Below, piece by piece: positions 1 through 10,200 of a stretch of DNA of 64,000 nucleotides. This stretch comes from Symbiodinium natans (taxonomy: Eukaryota; Sar; Dinophyceae; Suessiales; Symbiodiniaceae), in assembly GCA_905221605.1 (NCBI GenBank), contig CAJNDS010002075.1, positions 176,832-240,831 on the forward strand, written 5' to 3'. The translations under genes were made by a program, and so were the position numbers. A model generated the notes under the pieces. It did no database searches. It saw only the letters and a program-made list of their open reading frames with translations, and had not been told where the DNA came from. Numbering within the stretch: position 1 is the stretch's first letter; every line of letters starts with the position of its first letter.

Positions 1-94
1 TTAGGCGTCGTGCTTTTAGGGTTTTGGTGGGTTTAGGAAGTACACCGTCAGAGGGAGCCCGCAGGGAGGAGGAGGCAAACCCCCAAAACCCTGT

Positions 95-522
95 AGGGTT
101 TAGGGTTTAGGGTTTAGGGTTTAGGGTTTAGGGTTTAGGGTTTAGGGTTTAGGGTTTAGGGTTTAGGGTTTAGGGTTTAGGGTTTAGGGTTTAGGGTTTA
201 GGGTACCCTGAACTCTAAGCTCCCAAGCCCGACCTGAACCTGAAGCCCGAAGTCAGATATGGCGCCTCCTCGCTGTCGCCCTCGGCCCCGGACTTGTCCA
301 TATAAGACCTGGGTTAGGGTTTAGGGTTTAGGGTTTAGGGTTTAGGGTTCAGGGTTCAGGGTTCAGGGTTTAGGGTTTAGGGTTTAGGGTTTAGGGTTTA
401 GGGTTTAGGGTTTAGGGTTTAGGGTTTAGGGTTTAGGGTTTAGGGTTTAGGGTTTAGGGTTTAGGGTTTAGGGTTTAGGGTTTAGGGTTTAGGGTTTAGG
501 GTTTAGGGTTTAGGGTTTAGGG
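95..522 (+). repeat. Two large TTTAGGG arrays around a coding island
   Basis: About 15 uninterrupted TTTAGGG units end near 203, and about 28 units run from about 313 to 522 with a few TTCAGGG variants. About 100 bases of unique sequence, including a minus-strand coding-like island, separate them. Confidence 0.95.
252..301 (-). CDS. Coding-like island (exon candidate)
   Basis: The minus strand reads MDKSGAEGDSEEAPYL in open frame with G/C-rich third codon positions, between two telomere-type arrays. The first codon is ATG, so this could be a first coding exon or an internal exon. No family is recognised. Confidence 0.4.
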
Positions 523-1032
523 ACCCTACGCCCCAAAAACCCTAAAACAAACCCTGAAAGGCCCGAAAGCACCCAACAACAATCCCTGAAGGCTTTTCTT
601 GGAAGCTTCGGATGCTAAGCTTCGGGTTCAGGGCGCAGGGTTTCGGGGTTTTAGGGTTTAGGGTTTGGCGTTTAGGGTTTAGGGTTTAGGGTTTGGGGTT
701 TAGGGTTTAGGGTTGGAGCTTCAGGTTTTAGGCTTTGGGGCTGAAGGGGTTGGGTTGTGGGTTGTGGGGAAGCGCACAAGACTCTAGGTAAACAGAGTCC
801 AAGGTATGCCCGAAGTCCTGAGCCCCAAACCCGACATTCCGAATCCCCAGCCGCAAGTTTTGAACCCCAAACGCCGAATCCTTCAACCAGACCGGGGTGA
901 GGATTAAGGTTTAAGGTGTAGGGTCTGGGTGAAACTACAGAGGTAGGGGAGCTGTAAGTACATAAGTGTTCAGCTGACAGCAGTTCCCGAACCCTAAACC
1001 CTAAACCCTAAATCCTAAACCTCGGAACCTCT

Positions 1033-1107
1033 CTATGCCTCACAGCGTTGCCAATATTTGAGCTCCTGTGGTCGGTAGGGCAGGACTTCCGCAAAATCGA
1101 AGCGTGA
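1033..1107 (-). CDS. Coding-like island ending in a stop
   Basis: The minus strand reads RFDFAEVLPYRPQELKYWQR, then CEA and a TAG at 1033-1035. The composition is protein-like. The stop may be a true end, or the exon may end just before it. Function unknown. Confidence 0.4.
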   Translation of the reverse strand, partial: SRFDFAEVLPYRPQELKYWQRCEA

Positions 1108-1410
1108 GGGTTGAGGGTTTAGGGCTTGGTGTTTAGGGTTCAGGCTGTGGGGTTTAGGGTTTAGGGTTTAGGGTTTAGGGTTTAGGGTTAAGGTTTAGGG
1201 TGTAAGGCAGAGCACCGAAGTTTGTTGAGCTTCTTCGGCATTCGGGCGCAGGGATTCCAAAGCCTTTAAGCCCTCAACCTATACTCCCCTTAGAACCTGA
1301 ATGCAAATGATATGTTTAACATCCTCTTGGGTTTAGGGTTTAGGGTTTAGGGTTTAGGGTTTAGGGTTTAGGATAAACGAAAAAATAATTCCCAAGGGGG
1401 GATATAGCAA

Positions 1411-1483
1411 CCGTTGAATCCACAGTCAGTCTTGCCGGGGTCCCGGCGCATCCGACAGACGACTCCGGGGTGTGGCGCACGAC
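1411..1483 (-). CDS. Coding-like island (exon candidate)
   Basis: After a GTGCAG acceptor-like site the minus strand reads VVRHTPESSVGCAGTPARLT in open frame. No family is recognised. Confidence 0.4.
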
Positions 1484-1845
1484 CTGCACATCAGTTTAGG
1501 GAGCTCAGGGCTGTGTAGGGTCTATGGTTTTGCAGGAAATTGCTTGGGGTAAGTGTTTGGAGTTTTGGGGTGGGTTTCGCGTGCGCCGCATCATACCCAT
1601 TTTCCGGTTTGCGCATCGTACCCATTTTCGGGTTTAGGGTTTAGGGTTTAGGGTTGAGGTGAAGGCTGTTGGGTCTCCGAAGCCCTAAGCCCAAACAAGC
1701 CCTAAAAGCCCTATAAGCCCTATACACCCCAGAAGCCCTAGAAGCCCTAGAAGCCCTAGAAACCCCAGAAGCCCTAAACCCTCAGCCCTAAAAGCCCGAA
1801 ACCCTAAAAAACCCTAAACCCTAATTACAAGCCCTGAAAATCTCA

Positions 1846-1892
1846 GATCTTCGGTCAGTTGCCGGCCTGTTGTCGTTGTCCTCGCCACCACC
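1846..1892 (-). CDS. Coding-like island (exon candidate)
   Basis: After a GGCAG acceptor-like site the minus strand reads GGEDNDNRPATDRRSE, a hydrophilic stretch. Unknown function. Confidence 0.35.
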
Positions 1893-2033
1893 CTGCCGGG
1901 TTCATACAGCGCGCACAACTACCACTCCGCAAACCCTTAAGCCCTAAACCCAAACAACCCTAAACCCCAAACCCCAAACCCTAAGCCCTAAACCCCAACT
2001 CCCCAACCCACCCAAGTGCCCCAAACCCAACAT

Positions 2034-2095
2034 CCCAGTCTGTGCGGCGTGGGTCGTATAGGCTCAGAGTTTATGAACACGGCTTCGAGGGTTTT
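2034..2095 (-). CDS. Coding-like island (exon candidate)
   Basis: The minus strand reads TLEAVFINSEPIRPTPHRL without stops between telomere-type arrays. Unknown function. Confidence 0.35.
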
Positions 2096-2388
2096 GAGGG
2101 GTTTCGGGCATAGCCCCCAGTAACCTCGGAACAAAAATGGCTGCCTGTTTCAAGAGCTAATTTCCAAAAAAAGAATATATACCCCTAACCACCAGCACCT
2201 CAAACTCCTAAACCCGTTACACAAGCCCAAACCCTGCACCCCTAAACCCCAATGCACGGCATCTTCTGTACTAGGCTACCTTATCCTAAACCTGAACCCT
2301 AAACCGGCTAAACCCCAAAGGGCTCATTACTAGGATCTAAGGTCACAGCAAAGAACGGCCAAGAGTGTTCTTCAGAAAGGGGCAAAAA

Positions 2389-2493
2389 CTTAGTTGCCGA
2401 GTTCATAAGCCCCCCAAAAAAGTGTACACGTTCAGTTCTATAGGGGATTACAGTATCCCAAAAAGTGTAAAGAGTCCTCACTCAGCTACTAAG
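2389..2493. mobile_element. Short inverted-repeat element, family 2 (CTTAGT..GAGT)
   Basis: This 105-bp element begins CTTAGTTGCCGAGT and ends ACTCAGCTACTAAG, which are near-perfect inverted repeats. Its interior is closely matched at 58021-58120, including the shared segment TTCAGTTCTATAGGG. It has no coding capacity. The ends resemble those of the CTTGGTAGCCCAGT introner-like family, so it may be a related intron-generating family. No clear target duplication is seen. Confidence 0.75.
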
Positions 2494-2825
2494 ACAAGCC
2501 GAACCTGCCTCAAAACGCCCCAGCCGTCGAAGTTTGGGATTGAGGTTTGAGAGTTGCGACTTTCGAGTCAAGGGCTTAAGGATTAAGAGGTTGGAGGTTT
2601 AGGGTTTAGGGTTCAGGGTTGAGGGTTTGGGGTTTAGGGTTTGGGGTTTAGGGTTAGGGTTTCGGGCTTGGGGTTTTGGGTTTGGAGCTTGGGAGTTTAA
2701 GCCTCGGCTGCAGAGAACTCATGCGCTGAAGCTGGCCATCCTGTAGTGTGGGGCCTTGAACCCAAAAGCCTACACAAACCCTAAACCCTAAACGCTAAAC
2801 CCTAAACCCTTCTCAAGAACCGTCA

Positions 2826-2876
2826 AGTCTTTGAGCGCAGGGGCCAGCCTCCTCCGCAGAGTACTTTGGGAGCGAC
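2826..2876 (-). CDS. Coding-like island (exon candidate)
   Basis: After a CACAG acceptor-like site the minus strand reads VAPKVLCGGGWPLRSKT. Unknown function. Confidence 0.35.
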
Positions 2877-3064
2877 CTGTGGAAAGGTCCGAAATGGGTT
2901 TAGGGTTTAGGGTTTAGGGTTTAGGGTTTAGGGTTTAGAGATTAGGGATGCGGGGCGCTTGGACAAAACAAGTCGGGCAGCAAACCCTATACATGATGGT
3001 CTAGGGTTTAGGGTTTAGGGTTTAGGGTTTAGGGTTTAGGGTTTAGGGTTTAGGGTTTAGGGTT

Positions 3065-3301
3065 TACATGGTCAGCTCTCTCGATGATGGTCCCTTTTTG
3101 GGCCCCTAAGTAAGAAGGGCCGCCTCATCATGAGGACCCCAAAATCTTGGTAGTTGGTAGCCCCGTAACCACATTATGATTAGAGCACCCTTTTTTGTGT
3201 TGGTTACTTTGTAAGGGAACCTTGAATCCAAAAAAAAGGAGGAAAAACGGCACCGCTGGGCTACCAAGAAATATGGACCATGTTTTAGGATTGACCATGT
3301 A
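3065..3301. mobile_element. Inverted-repeat element hosting a nested introner-like element
   Basis: The ends TACATGGTCA and TGACCATGTA are perfect 10-bp inverted repeats, and the adjoining ATGGTCC/GGACCAT also pair. The centre is interrupted by the element at 3146-3268. It is non-coding and MITE-like. Confidence 0.65.
3146..3268. mobile_element. Introner-like element, copy 1 (CTTGGTAG..CTACCAAG)
   Basis: It begins CTTGGTAGTTGGTAGCCCC and ends GCTGGGCTACCAAG. It is flanked by a perfect 4-bp duplication AAAT at 3142-3145 and 3269-3272. The body matches the other copies (GTAACCACATTATGATTAG, TTGGTTACTTTGTAAGGG). Unlike the copies in coding sequence, the duplication does not begin with G on either strand. 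It sits inside another element, so it is a non-exonic insertion. Confidence 0.85.
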
Positions 3302-3475
3302 AGCCTTTAATCTACGGAACCCTCTTCCCTGAGCCCTAAACCCTAAACACTGACGTAATTAAGCCGCAACTATTGAACCTCGAACCTCCACAAGCGCCTC
3401 ACATCCGAGTGGGAAGCTTCCGGTTTAGGTTTTAGGGTTTAGGTTTTAGGGCTTAGGGTTTCCCGACTCTACCCC

Positions 3476-3530
3476 GCACACGCATGAGGCACCCCATCGG
3501 GCAGATTTCTCCGCCCATGCGCACTTTCCC
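3476..3530 (-). CDS. Coding-like island (exon candidate)
   Basis: The minus strand reads KVRMGGEICPMGCLMRVRG in open frame. Unknown function. Confidence 0.35.
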
Positions 3531-3936
3531 AATGTAGGGTTAGGGTTCAGGGTTCAGGGTTCAGGGTTCAAGGTTCAAGGTTCAAGGTTCAGGGTTCAGG
3601 GTTCAGGGTTCAGGGTTCAGGGTTCAGGGTTTAGGGTTTAGGGTTTAGGGTTTAGGGTTTAGTGTTTAGGGTTAACCGCTGCACTGGGGTCTCTTGCTTG
3701 TACGTCGAAGGAGGCGGTCACTGAGGGATAGGGTCCTAGAACCAAGAGCCCAGCCTAAATTAAAGCTTCTTCAGCCCGAGCCGCCTAAGTCTACGCCCTA
3801 AAGCCTAAACTCCAAAACCGAATCTAGCAGCCTGACTCGCCCCAAGCCTTAAACCCTCTAAGTCTAAAGCCCCTGTCAACCCCACACCCTTTTAACCCTG
3901 TACCCCTAAACCCTAAACCCTAAACCCTAAACCCTA

Positions 3937-4222
3937 TGCGGAGCTGCAATTGGTATTGTAGAAAGGAGTTAGTGTTGGAAGTTGGAAGGGTTAATGAACC
4001 CGGTAATCGTATTTGGCTCAAGATGGGCTTGAACAGAAAGCCACAAGTTCAAAAAGAGTGCCTGGGTTCTTAGGGTTTGGTAAGGGTGTGGATTCCTTCC
4101 CCCTTTCCTTCCCCCCTGGGTTGCTCTTATCCGTGTTCTTGGTTGTTTCTTGGTTCGATCTGGGAAATATAAGTTCAGGGCGATTAGGGGAGTTGATTTC
4201 CTTCCTTGGTTGTCCCCCCGTA
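3937..4222 (+). repeat. 5' LTR
   Basis: This is a 286-bp direct repeat of 12496-12782, starting TGCGGAGCTGCAATTGG and ending TTGTCCCCCCGTA. It begins with TG but ends GTA rather than the usual CA. It contains an ATATAAG at about 4166 that could act as a promoter element, which is inference only. Confidence 0.92.
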
Positions 4223-4235
4223 GGTTATGAGCCCA
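4223..4235 (+). other. Primer-binding site, half-tRNA(Met) type
   Basis: GGTTATGAGCCCA starts at the first base after the 5' LTR. It is complementary to the anticodon arm of a methionine tRNA (GGGCTCATAACC), not to a tRNA 3' end. Drosophila copia is known to use such an internal primer with a very similar GGTTATGGGCCC site. This places the element near Ty1/copia despite the missing pol. Confidence 0.7.
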
Positions 4236-4288
4236 AATTAGGTTCCCTGCGGTTAAGTGTTCTTTCAAGGTTTTGGGATCAAGAAGCA

Positions 4289-7200
4289 ATGCCTTCTCCG
4301 AAGCGATGGCTCCAACTTGCCTCGGATGGTGGACAAGATGGTGGAGCTGGAAATGGTGCAGCTGAGTCTCTGGGTGAAAGAGCGGTGTTGGAAGAGGTGA
4401 TTCCCGACGCTGAAGAACATCTGGAAGAGGCCTTGGTTGCAGAAAGCCCCAATGCGGGTATGAATCCCAATAGGGATATGGTTAGCAATGCTGAAGCTGA
4501 AGGACGTGCTGTTTCTGTACCGCCAAAGCCTGGTGAAAAAAGGAACTGGGATGCGACTGGTGGCATAGATCGTGAAATGGAGGTGACTGTTTTACGAGTG
4601 TTACACAAACACGGGTACCAGCCGTCGTCTTCGACTTCGGGTCGAATGGTAGACCAAGAGTCTCAGACCGATCTGATTGGAGAAGTGCTACAAGCGACCA
4701 GGAGGCCGTTGAACAAGATCAAAAAGGGTCCATCTTCGAGTTCCCAAGGTGGTGGAAGCGGTCACAAACAGAAGGGTGCGGACGGCTTTGAAGCTGCACC
4801 TGCTGCTGAATACGCCATGGGGGAGGAGGAGATCCTACAGATGGAGGCTGAACGGTTGCGACAGCTGTCAGAAGAAGAGGACGAGATGCGACAGGTTTCT
4901 GAAAGGGACGGTTTTCGGAAAGACGAGCATCTGATCCAAGCGTGTGATGGCACAATGTGGGAATTGCACCTCCATGAAGATGGGAGACAATATTATTACT
5001 GCCTGGATACGCACGAAACCAAGTGGACATTGCCGGTGGTAGGTGAAAAGGTGAAGAGTGACGAGGTGGTTGGGTCTCCTTTGGGCAATGAGCTGGAAAT
5101 GGAGGCGGCACTGGATTCTTCATCCTCTACTCCGAAGACTGAGTCTACGAGGGCATTCCAGGGTAGTGTAAATAGTTTAGGTGAAAAAGATTTTTCCTCT
5201 ACTATCAGGGATAGCGGTCCTAGGGCTGATGGTGACGCCCCGACCTCGGGTTCTCCTGATGAGGAAGGGATTCCTGGGAACCAAGCCAACATCGCTGGAG
5301 CTCAACACCTGGATCGGGAAGAAACAGAAGCGCTTTCTGAGGGTGGGGCAGCGATGGAATTGGTGGATCCAGAAGAGAAAATGCCCAATGAGGTGATCGG
5401 AACTGTGTCGGCTGCAGAAGAGCGAGTGGTGGATGTGGTACCTGTTGTTCAGGAAGGTGGTCCTGGAGATTCGGAGGATGGAGAGAAAAAGTTGTGTGTT
5501 ACGACTGAGGAGGTCTCTTCGTTTGGTGCCAAGAATTCTGCCATTCAAGGGGAAAAAGAAGCTTCTGGAATAGCTGGAGACACGGATGATCTGAAAAATG
5601 AGGCCTGGAGCGCCAATGATGCGCGGGTTGATGCGCCAGATATTACCTGGAGTGCGAAGGAAGCACGGGTTGAGGTGCATGTGGTGGTACGTTCCACGGG
5701 CGACTGCAACAATGGGGCGCAGGTCTCCGCAGCAGCTGATGATGGAGGTTCACAGGTGGACGCACTGGTGCAACCTGAAGTTAGCAGCGAGGAACGAAAT
5801 GACAAGGGCTACACCGGAGCCAATGAGGCAGCTGTGGTCAATGATGGTGGAAATTCTCCTTTGGAGGCCATGGAACCAAAGGAGCCTGCGGTGGAAGAAA
5901 GCGTGCCTGCCGTGGATGATCGACTCAATTGCCCTGCAGTGGAAGAAGATTTGCCTGCTGCAGAAGGTGAGACAAAGGACTCCAATGATGGGTCCACTCC
6001 CATGAAGGGAGAAGCGTTGCCGTCTGGAAGTTCACCGGAAGTCGACACCGAGCGAACTACAGCAGATGAGGCAAAGCCGTTGGCGGAGAAAAAGGGAGGT
6101 CCTGAAATCCAGGAGCACAAAAAAGATGAGCTTGTGGGACTCGTGGAGCAGGACGAGCAGTGTGACCCAAAGGTGAAGACAAAGGATGCGCCAGGAGCCG
6201 ATGATACAGAGATGGTTTCTGAAGAGCGTGTAAAGAAAGTGCCCCGAGCGGGAGCCTTGGAGTCACCTGGGCCACATTGCTATCAAGAGGGAGATGAGAT
6301 CATGGGTCTAGTGCGCTGCATCAATGGGTATGGAGCCTTTTTGGACCATGGGGATATGAATGTATTGATTCCTGCAGAAGGGAACAATGCATATCAGTTC
6401 AAGTTTGGTGATACTGTCAATGGAACAGTGAAACGAGTGGAAGATGATGGTACCATAATCTTGGACACCTTTCTGGTTTTGGAAGAGGACGTGGAGGACT
6501 CTTCTTCGACGCTGCGGAAGTGGAAACCCAGCGGCTGGAGTACGTGGTGGACGGATTCATGGTATGCTGGTCAATGGTACCAAGATTCCAACGGTCAATG
6601 GGACTGGAAACAGGAGGAAGAGCAATCCGATGAAGAGCTTGTGGTACAGGAGTTGTCTTCTGAAGAACGAAAAGAAAGGCAACTTTATGGAGAAAAGATC
6701 TACAAAGCTCTTCTGGAGAATGGAAATGAAGAGGAAGCCTATGTTGGCAAAATTACTGGGATGCTGTTAGGTCGGCCGATGGAAGATTTACAGGAGTGTG
6801 TTGCGGATCAGGCATTCCTCAATGCGGAAGCTCGGCGCGCGTATGGCATCTTGCAAAATGATGGTTGGAAGCCTGATGGTACAGAAAGCACAGGCTTGGG
6901 GAAGTTAACCACTTTTTCCCGAAAACAGTACCACAACGCGCTTTTCGAACTGGCATGCAGAAAAAGGAGATTTTCTCGACCAGTTGTGGGTGAAGCGGTG
7001 GCAACGGTGCTGAATCAAGGGGAAGATGAGTTTTGGAACGCGCTTTGGTTGGACACCAAGCTATTTTTGCAGGAGCTTGATGGTGCAGTGCAATCCATGA
7101 GCAAAAGGGAGAACAAGCCAATGGAAGCCTACATGGATCCTGACCAGTACAAAAAGGCTTACATGACACCAAAGACGGTGTTGTCACCTGGTTACAGCAA

Positions 7201-10200
7201 GCTGTGCAGGTTCTTCAATAAGGGAAGGTGTCGCAATGGCGATGGGTGTCCCTATGAGCATCGTCGGTACGGTGAAGGTTGGCCAGAAGGGGGGTCAACT
7301 GATCCAAAGAATAGCCAAGAAGCTGATGATGAGGACGGGAACATCGGTGACCCTCCCACAGAGGAAGGTACAGTGGATGAGGCACAGCAGGAGCGGGAGG
7401 ATTTAGCCTTCCGGGCCAAGTACAATTTTGGCAAAGGTGCATCAAAGGGTGAGCCTACGTCGGGTGAGCCAAAAGGTCGTCTGTGTCTGTATTACAATCA
7501 AGGCGGTTGTAAATATGGGACTACATGCAGGTATCTTCACAACGATGACATAGCATTGGAAGGGACTTGGGAGCCCGGCAAAGCTTGGGACAATGCTTCC
7601 AGGAAGTCACTAAGGGACGCAGGGTTCCACCATTGGTGTTTCGATTATTACCTCAGAGGACGTTGCCGGAAAGGGTTAAATTTCTGCAAGTACTCCCATG
7701 ACGAGATGTCAGAGGAGCGGCTGTCGCTCCTGAAACACTTGGTACAGGTGGCCAATCAGGTCCGGTTTGAAAAAGAGAGAGGATGGGAGCTTACGGATAG
7801 AAGCACTTTTCAGCCACCTGCGAGTGGGGGAGCTGAATCTTCCTCATCCTCGGCACCAAAAGCGCTGCAAATGACCAATGTGTCACAAAAAGATGGTGAA
7901 AAAGGTATTCTGGATGAAGTAGAAGCTGATGAGCAAAAGAATTCGGTGGCTGCATCCACTAGTACTCAGCTTCACAATCCGGAGGAGCCGATTGAAAATT
8001 GGATGGCTCGCAACGCACACCTGTGGGTGTATACCCCTCATGTAAGTGAGGTGATGATTACGCTTGGTGTGACCAATGTGTCGGACTTGCAAGAGTTCAT
8101 CTTTGTGGAAGATTTGGTTGACAAAGGGATCAACAAAGTGACCGCATGCAAAATTCTGCAATTGGTGGGTGAGGTCCGATATCGACCGGGAGGACCGGAA
8201 AAGGCAGTTCCTTCTGATGCATCTGTACGGGTACAACAATCTTCTGGGAACAAAGGGACTGGAAGAGCGGCGGTGCGAACCCTCACTCAGGTGCGTGAAG
8301 CTGAAGACTCCGGTGCAAAAACTATGCCGAGAGGTTCCTATCGGGAGCTTTTTGATAAGGTCAGGTACCGTGATGGTTGGACGCTTGCGCAGAGGTCTCC
8401 GTTGTGCGTACAGAAGCTGCGGTTGGTGGGAGTTGGAATGCCGCCGGTGAATCCACCAACGAAAAAGTATCGGTCAAGATCAAACCCTGTAAGAAGGGGA
8501 AGGCCCTTGCTGGACAAAAAACAGGTGCGACAGGTGCCACGATCTCGGTCACAACGACGAGTGCAACTGGCGGAAGTGGTGGAAAAACCGAAGCCACTGG
8601 AGCCGGTGAAACCTCGTGGTGGTTTGTCGTATCCATTCAGCAGAGCGTGGGCAGATGTGGTGGATGATGATGACCAGGCGGAGGCTTTGGTCTCGTATGC
8701 CGCTTCCTCAAGCGATTCAAGCGAGGAGGAGACCAATGCGGTACAACGCCTGAAGGAACTCTTTTTGCAAGAAAGGGATTCGTGGAGAACTGCGAGTCGT
8801 GGCAATGTTCCACAAAGTGGTTCTTCAGGCTCCAATGATGGGCCGAAAAAATCGGTTCACCTTGGCGAAGGGCGCGACAAAGCGTCGCGGGGGGAGACCC
8901 GCCAAGAAGTGACTTCACAAGTTTTTTCGCTACCACAACCTTCTCGTCGAGCTGAACGGTCTCAAAAAAGAACAAGGGATGGTTCAGTTATGGTTGGTTC
9001 GCTGGCGGTGGGCTCCACGGATGAGGTTTTACCTGGGCAAGGTGCTGCTGGACAGGTGAATGTCTCTGAAAGCGCTCAAGTTCTTCCTGGGCATGAAGTG
9101 GCTGGACAGGAGACGGCGCCGGAAGGAGCAGTACAGATTTCTGGCGAGGAGACCGACCAAAAAGAAGGAGAAGGCGGGAGCAATGATCTCCGTGGTAATG
9201 ATGCGAAGATGTTGGATGGTGGTCCGGTGAGGAGTGACCTTCAGCAATTGCTGGTGAAAGGCCTTCTGACTCGAATTTATTGGAAGGTTGCAGTTGGCAA
9301 GTTGCCAATGGGGCAAAGAGATTGCCAAAAAGGGTCCAATAAGATGGATCGAAATTTGGTTATTAGCATGTCATCCGAGGGTGCAAGCGAACAGGATGAG
9401 AACCTGGCACTGGAGGACGATGCTGATCAGTCAATGGGAGACGGTGCAATGGTTATGGTGTATGATCCAGGAACGCTGATCCAGTCGCCAACAACTGATT
9501 GGGTTATGCGTCGCGGTCTGACCGATCGTACCGTCTGGCCAGCAATGGCGCACCTGGCACAGAGGATATGTGCTGAAATGGTTCAAGTGGATGAAATGAA
9601 TGCCCAGCTAGGGACTGGAACACTCCTTTTTCAAAGGAGAGATCAAGGATATTATACTGACCTGCATCATTCGTTCCATGACAACCCGTGCTTGCCGGCG
9701 GTGGGGAATTACCCTCTTTCGGTGATGGGTGCCTTGTTGTCTCCTGGTCTGGAAGGGGAATTCAAGAATACGGACAAGTTTGGTACTGCTATGGAGGCAA
9801 TTGCCTATGATTGGAGCCGCAGTCCAGGCATGGAAGTTCATATTGAACTTATGGCGAGGGTAGCCAAAATGGTTCACCCATTCCTGAATCTGGGAGCACA
9901 AGGGTCGGTGATGGTTTCAGAATTTCTCTGGCAGCGCGGGAGGGCTCGGTTGATGGAGTTTCTTCAAGCGGCGACTTGTGCGGACCAATTGGAGGCTCTC
10001 TGGAGAAGGATGGACGACGATGCGGATGAGGAGGTGGATCCTTCGACAGCGATGCTGGAAGTTCTTGGACTAGAGGATGCGGTGCTTGATCAAGGGAACA
10101 ATGAATCCCTTATTCCCATTGAAGATGCTGGAGGTGAGACAAGCGGTGACACTGGAGGGAAGGGCAAAGCGCCAGAAGTTTCTCCGGAAGAGGAGAAATC

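Noticed and set aside
1-522. True chromosome end (telomere) at the left of the window
   Set aside because: The arrays are interrupted by unique coding-like sequence, both orientations occur soon after, and similar arrays occur throughout the window.
4013-4288. Upstream extension of the giant ORF to 4013
   Set aside because: The codon at 4013 is TTG, the stretch lies largely inside the 5' LTR and crosses the primer-binding site, and the first ATG in frame is at 4289.
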